A program made the translations under genes and the position numbers. A DNA stretch of 8,403 nt from Candidatus Tariuqbacter arcticus (GTDB taxonomy: Bacteria > Electryoneota > Tariuqbacteria > Tariuqbacterales > Tariuqbacteraceae): contig JABMRZ010000450.1 of the NCBI GenBank assembly GCA_013202315.1, positions 1 to 8,403 of the forward strand, written 5' to 3'. Positions 6,027 through 8,403 of the stretch are shown in pieces. Positions within the stretch are counted from its first letter, which is position 1, and each line of letters begins with the position of its first letter. The notes beneath the pieces were generated by a model. The model was not told where the DNA came from, searched no databases, and was given only the letters and a program-made list of their open reading frames with translations.

Positions 6027-6056
6027 TATTTTGTAATACTTTAACTTTCTGAAAAA
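6027..6056 (-). repeat. Inverted repeat flanking the outer-membrane protein gene, right arm
   Basis: This is the reverse-complement partner of the arm at 4750-4779, with an identical 13-bp core at 6031-6043 and 26 of 30 positions matching overall. It begins nine bases beyond the porA stop codon and ends about 37 bases before the outer-membrane protein start. Both arms are AT-rich, so chance similarity outside the core is possible. Confidence 0.5.
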
Positions 6057-6064
6057 TAGTGGAT

Positions 6065-7309
6065 CTAGAACGAATCCAGCGCCGCCTTGAATTCCGATGG
6101 GGTTCCGCCTTCCGGTTCGCGCAGGTTTATATAGCCGATGCGCTTCTCAACCTTGCCGGTCTCGACGATTTTCTGCAAATCGTTGAAGACCATATCGACA
6201 TGTTGTAGGTCGATGGGTTTGCCCCCCAGTCCGTATATGTAGTTGACCATAGCGGGCGGGTTGTTGATGCCATAAAGAGCTGATTTTAATTCGATATGCA
6301 CCGGACCGCCGTCAGCGCCGAAGGCGATTGAACGATCGAGCACTGCGCAGGCTTTCAAGCCGCCGATGATATCCTTCAGTTCTTCAGCGGGGAAGGGTCG
6401 GAACATACGCAGTTTCAACATCCCGGCTTTGACCCCCTTTTCACGGTGGACATCGACCATCTGCCGGACGGTTCCGGCGGTGGAGCCGAGCACCACGATG
6501 GCGATTTCCGCATCATCCATCTTGTAGGCTTCATAAAAATCGTAACAGCAGGCGACCGATTCGCCGAAGCGCTCTTTGAATTCTTTCCCCACTGCGCGAA
6601 TGACGGGGGGCGAATTAAGCATACCTTGATTCTGTGAAATCTTATGTTCCATATAGGTGTCGGAGAAGGTCATAGCGCCGATGGTGATGGGTCTGTCGGG
6701 TTCTAACAGGGTGGGCAGTCCCGGTTTATATTCCCCTACGAAGTCCTTGACTTTATCATCATCGAAGATATGGACGACTTCAACTCCGTGACTGATGATG
6801 AACCCATCGAAGCAAATCATCACCGGTGCGAGGACATCTTGATGTTCGGCGATGCGCACCGCCTGGATGATGTTTTCGTAGACTTCCTGAGCGTTTTCGC
6901 TGTGCAGGTGAATCCATCCGGCGTCCCGGCATCCCATAGTGTCGGAATGGTCGCCTTGGATGTTGATGGGCGCGGAAAGCGCGCGGTTAATCACCGGCAT
7001 AATGATGGGCAGTCTCAAAGCGGAAGCGATATACAGCATTTCGTGCATCAGCGCTAATCCGCAGGCGGCGGTGGAGGTCATCGCCCGCCCTCCGGCGGCG
7101 GCGGCGCCGATGGAAGCAGACATAGCTGAATGCTCCGATTCCACCAGCACTAATTCGGTGTCCACCAGACCATCCGCATCGAAGTCGGCGTATTTTTGTA
7201 CTAAAGCGGTTTGCGGGGTTATGGGGTAAATTGCGACCACATCGGGGTTCACCTGACGCATGGCGTGAGCCCCCGATTCGCAGCCAGTCAATCCTAATAT
7301 TTGGGTCAT
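6065..7309 (-). CDS. porA: Pyruvate:ferredoxin oxidoreductase, alpha subunit
   Basis: This 414-residue alpha chain has the family landmarks in order: YPITPQT (28-34) at the thiamine-binding edge of domain I, VESEHSAM (56-63), the GLALMHE segment (84-90), then NRALSAPIN (108-116) and GDHSDTMGCRD (119-129). A second domain from about 265 (AIVVLGSTAGT) shows the transketolase C-terminal-like fold. There is no fused gamma domain, so this is the separate-subunit type, working with PorB in the cytoplasm. In most genomes porG and porD precede porA and porB follows it. Here an HEPN gene precedes it and an outer-membrane protein gene follows. GGAG lies ten bases before the ATG. Other 2-oxoacid oxidoreductase alpha chains are similar; the PorB-type beta chain downstream favours pyruvate. 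Confidence 0.95.
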   Translation of the reverse strand: MTQILGLTGCESGAHAMRQVNPDVVAIYPITPQTALVQKYADFDADGLVDTELVLVESEHSAMSASIGAAAAGGRAMTSTAACGLALMHEMLYIASALRLPIIMPVINRALSAPINIQGDHSDTMGCRDAGWIHLHSENAQEVYENIIQAVRIAEHQDVLAPVMICFDGFIISHGVEVVHIFDDDKVKDFVGEYKPGLPTLLEPDRPITIGAMTFSDTYMEHKISQNQGMLNSPPVIRAVGKEFKERFGESVACCYDFYEAYKMDDAEIAIVVLGSTAGTVRQMVDVHREKGVKAGMLKLRMFRPFPAEELKDIIGGLKACAVLDRSIAFGADGGPVHIELKSALYGINNPPAMVNYIYGLGGKPIDLQHVDMVFNDLQKIVETGKVEKRIGYINLREPEGGTPSEFKAALDSF

Positions 7310-7360
7310 ATTATTATTTCTCCGGTAGAATATTTTAGTTTGGTAGTGATATTTACATTT

Positions 7361-7388
7361 ATTTTACTATATTATAATTACCTTTCAA
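7361..7388 (-). promoter_or_regulatory. Possible sigma-70-type promoter for porA
   Basis: On the minus strand TTGAAA (7388-7383) is followed after 16 bases by TAAAAT (7366-7361), about 50 bases before the porA ATG. The segment is very AT-rich and sits in the 104-base gap after the HEPN gene, the natural place for a porA promoter. A TATAAT also occurs in the spacer, without a matching -35. Because the region is AT-rich and the organism is unknown, this remains a pattern match only. Confidence 0.3.
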
Positions 7389-7413
7389 GTGGACAGGATC
7401 AGTCGTTCTTAAG

Positions 7414-7803
7414 TTAAAGGAGTCTGCTTAAAACAAATCCCCTTATTTTCTTTGCCATTTCAAAAGCTTCTTTCGCCTCTTTTAAAGTTGGTTCTAACGG
7501 CTCTTCCGGATATCGTATGCTAATAGCATAATCAGTTAATTTATCTGCTTCCTCTTTAAATACGAAGATTTCATTGTCCTTATTCTCACACTTCGTTATT
7601 AATTCTCCAATTTCATGAGTTTTGGTAAAGGGTATACTGAGAAAGACGAGATATGCTTTCAAATACTTTTCAACGGCTTGTTGACAATGAAAGCAGATGC
7701 TTTCTGTTACAGCATCTGAGAACGATAGTTCGTGCTCAGCTGTGAGCAAATCTTTTTCTGCCTTTTTAATCCAGCTATTTATCAAGCCCTTTTTTGTTTT
7801 CAT
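7414..7803 (-). CDS. HEPN domain protein, partner of MNT nucleotidyltransferase
   Basis: This is a 129-residue all-helical protein of the HEPN (PF05168-like) family. It shows an N-terminal W11-x3-A15-x2-DL pattern, CFHCQQAVEKYLKAYL (37-52), a THE segment (62-64) and the terminal DYAISIRYPEEP (91-102). I place the start at ATG 7803: GAGGA lies ten bases upstream and the domain begins right after it. A longer frame from 7890 would overlap the preceding gene by over 100 bases. The gene overlaps the MNT gene by 29 bases. HEPN/MNT pairs act as toxin-antitoxin modules in which the nucleotidyltransferase adenylylates the HEPN toxin. However, the RNase motif R-x4-6-H of HepT-type toxins is not visible here, so catalytic toxicity is uncertain. 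Confidence 0.87.
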   Translation of the reverse strand: MKTKKGLINSWIKKAEKDLLTAEHELSFSDAVTESICFHCQQAVEKYLKAYLVFLSIPFTKTHEIGELITKCENKDNEIFVFKEEADKLTDYAISIRYPEEPLEPTLKEAKEAFEMAKKIRGFVLSRLL

Positions 7804-8113
7804 ATATAACTTTTCCTCTTCGCAATACGCTGGTAATAAATGCTTCTTCAACCTCTTTCCATTCGTCAATTTCATCTTGAGTATATACAATTATATCCTT
7901 AGGAATATCGGTCATACCCCATAAATTCTTCCTAATTTCCCTCGCTCTTTTATATCTTGGCTGTTTATCATCCTTGACTATCACCAATAAATCAAGGTCG
8001 CTGTTTTCGGACGGATAACCATAAGCATAAGAACCGAAGATAATTATTTTTTCAGGCTTACAGCCGATGGTTATTCTCTCAACAATCTCATCTATTTCTT
8101 TCGGTGTGATCAC
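7775..8113 (-). CDS. Minimal nucleotidyltransferase (MNT), HEPN partner
   Basis: This 112-residue protein is a minimal DNA-polymerase-beta-like nucleotidyltransferase. Its signature is G27-S28-x10-D39-x-D41, with D73 in PKDIIVYT as the likely third metal-binding aspartate. MntA-type proteins of this size use ATP to add AMP to the partner HEPN protein and so neutralise it. Whether that chemistry holds here depends on the HEPN chain, which lacks the usual modified motif. The start is GTG at 8113, supported by AGGTG five bases upstream. It overlaps the HEPN gene by 29 bases, MNT first, the usual tight pair. A 58-base AT-rich gap separates it from the HicA-like gene and may contain its promoter. 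Confidence 0.9.
   Translation of the reverse strand: MITPKEIDEIVERITIGCKPEKIIIFGSYAYGYPSENSDLDLLVIVKDDKQPRYKRAREIRKNLWGMTDIPKDIIVYTQDEIDEWKEVEEAFITSVLRRGKVIYENKKGLDK
7814..7818 (-). promoter_or_regulatory. Ribosome binding site fixing the HEPN start
   Basis: GAGGA lies on the minus strand ten bases before ATG 7803, inside the end of the MNT gene. No comparable site supports the earlier in-frame ATG at 7890, so the shorter 129-residue HEPN protein is preferred. Confidence 0.6.
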
Positions 8114-8171
8114 TTTTACACCTATATCGAATTATTTTATATAATATTCTATGAATATAAGGAGTCAGCCT

Positions 8172-8403
8172 TTAGAAAAATAGTCTTAATTCACCCTTAT
8201 TTATACCTGCCTGCTTTAGAATCTCAAATAGAGTTCCTTTCGGTAAATCCTTTTTATGAAGAGGAACAACTACTCTTCTTTTCATTTCCGGGTGGTAATA
8301 TATATGATGGCTTCCTTTAATCCTATGCAGTATGAAACCTCTATTCTCGAGTACCTTTATAATCTTTTTAGTACCATAATACAAAAATTCGTGTTTTTTC
8401 TGG
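8172..8403 (-). CDS. hicA: HicA family mRNA interferase toxin, 5' end cut by window
   Basis: This is a HicA (YcfA-like) protein with the short double-stranded-RNA-binding-like fold: IIKVLENRGF, then KGSHHIYYHP with the catalytic His of the GSH motif, then VVVPLHKKDLPKGTLFEILKQAGI. HicA toxins cleave mRNA in the cytoplasm and are held in check by HicB. A TTG at 8384 could start a 70-residue protein, but no ribosome site precedes it. The frame stays open to the window edge with residues QKKHEF that align with the usual KLP-type N-terminus, so the real start probably lies just outside. No HicB follows downstream (the next gene is MNT). A hicB upstream, beyond the window, is possible since hicB-hicA order is also common. 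Confidence 0.85.
   Translation of the reverse strand, partial: QKKHEFLYYGTKKIIKVLENRGFILHRIKGSHHIYYHPEMKRRVVVPLHKKDLPKGTLFEILKQAGINKGELRLFF

Noticed and set aside
7804..7890. N-terminal extension of the HEPN protein from ATG 7890
   Set aside because: It would overlap the MNT gene by 116 bases, has no visible ribosome site, and the extra 29 residues do not fit the domain start.

Overview
The window reads as part of the chromosome of an anaerobic, Gram-negative-type (diderm) bacterium. The evidence is a multi-subunit pyruvate:ferredoxin oxidoreductase (separate alpha and beta chains, the arrangement of anaerobes) and a secreted beta-barrel-like protein with a signal peptide and a terminal Phe. 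The palindromic intergenic repeats are of a kind common in uncultured candidate-phylum genomes. The phylum cannot be fixed from this sequence. All twelve supported genes lie on the minus strand, so transcription runs from high to low coordinates.

In order of transcription: a HicA-type toxin gene cut by the right edge (8403-8172); an MNT nucleotidyltransferase/HEPN pair (8113-7414); porA (7309-6065); a lone outer-membrane protein gene (5989-4799); a DUF2283 gene (4649-4395); an overlapping DUF4258/DUF2283 pair (4276-3789); porB (3778-2849); pgsA (2838-2227); cinA (2220-970); and an ImmA/IrrE-type zinc peptidase (952-320). Positions 1-319 hold no gene. They contain a cluster of palindromic repeats: two with related GTAGGGG...CCCCTAC-type ends and one longer element bounded by GTCATTCC/GGAATGAC.

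The core is housekeeping: PorA and PorB form the catalytic part of one enzyme, PgsA makes phosphatidylglycerol phosphate, and CinA recycles damaged or deamidated pyridine nucleotides. porB-pgsA-cinA-immA are spaced by only 6 to 17 bases and look like one transcription unit. What stands out is how small accessory genes are laced through this core. porA and porB, normally adjacent, are separated by about 2.3 kb carrying an outer-membrane protein gene and three toxin-antitoxin-like small genes. porA is preceded by an MNT/HEPN pair and a HicA gene, not by the porG/porD genes usually found there. The outer-membrane protein gene is bracketed by an imperfect 30-bp inverted repeat (13-bp perfect core), and the two DUF2283 genes are recent-looking paralogs with unusual lysine-rich tails. 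The likeliest account is repeated insertion and duplication in a conserved por locus. The DUF4258/DUF2283 cassette is the best candidate for an undescribed small system.
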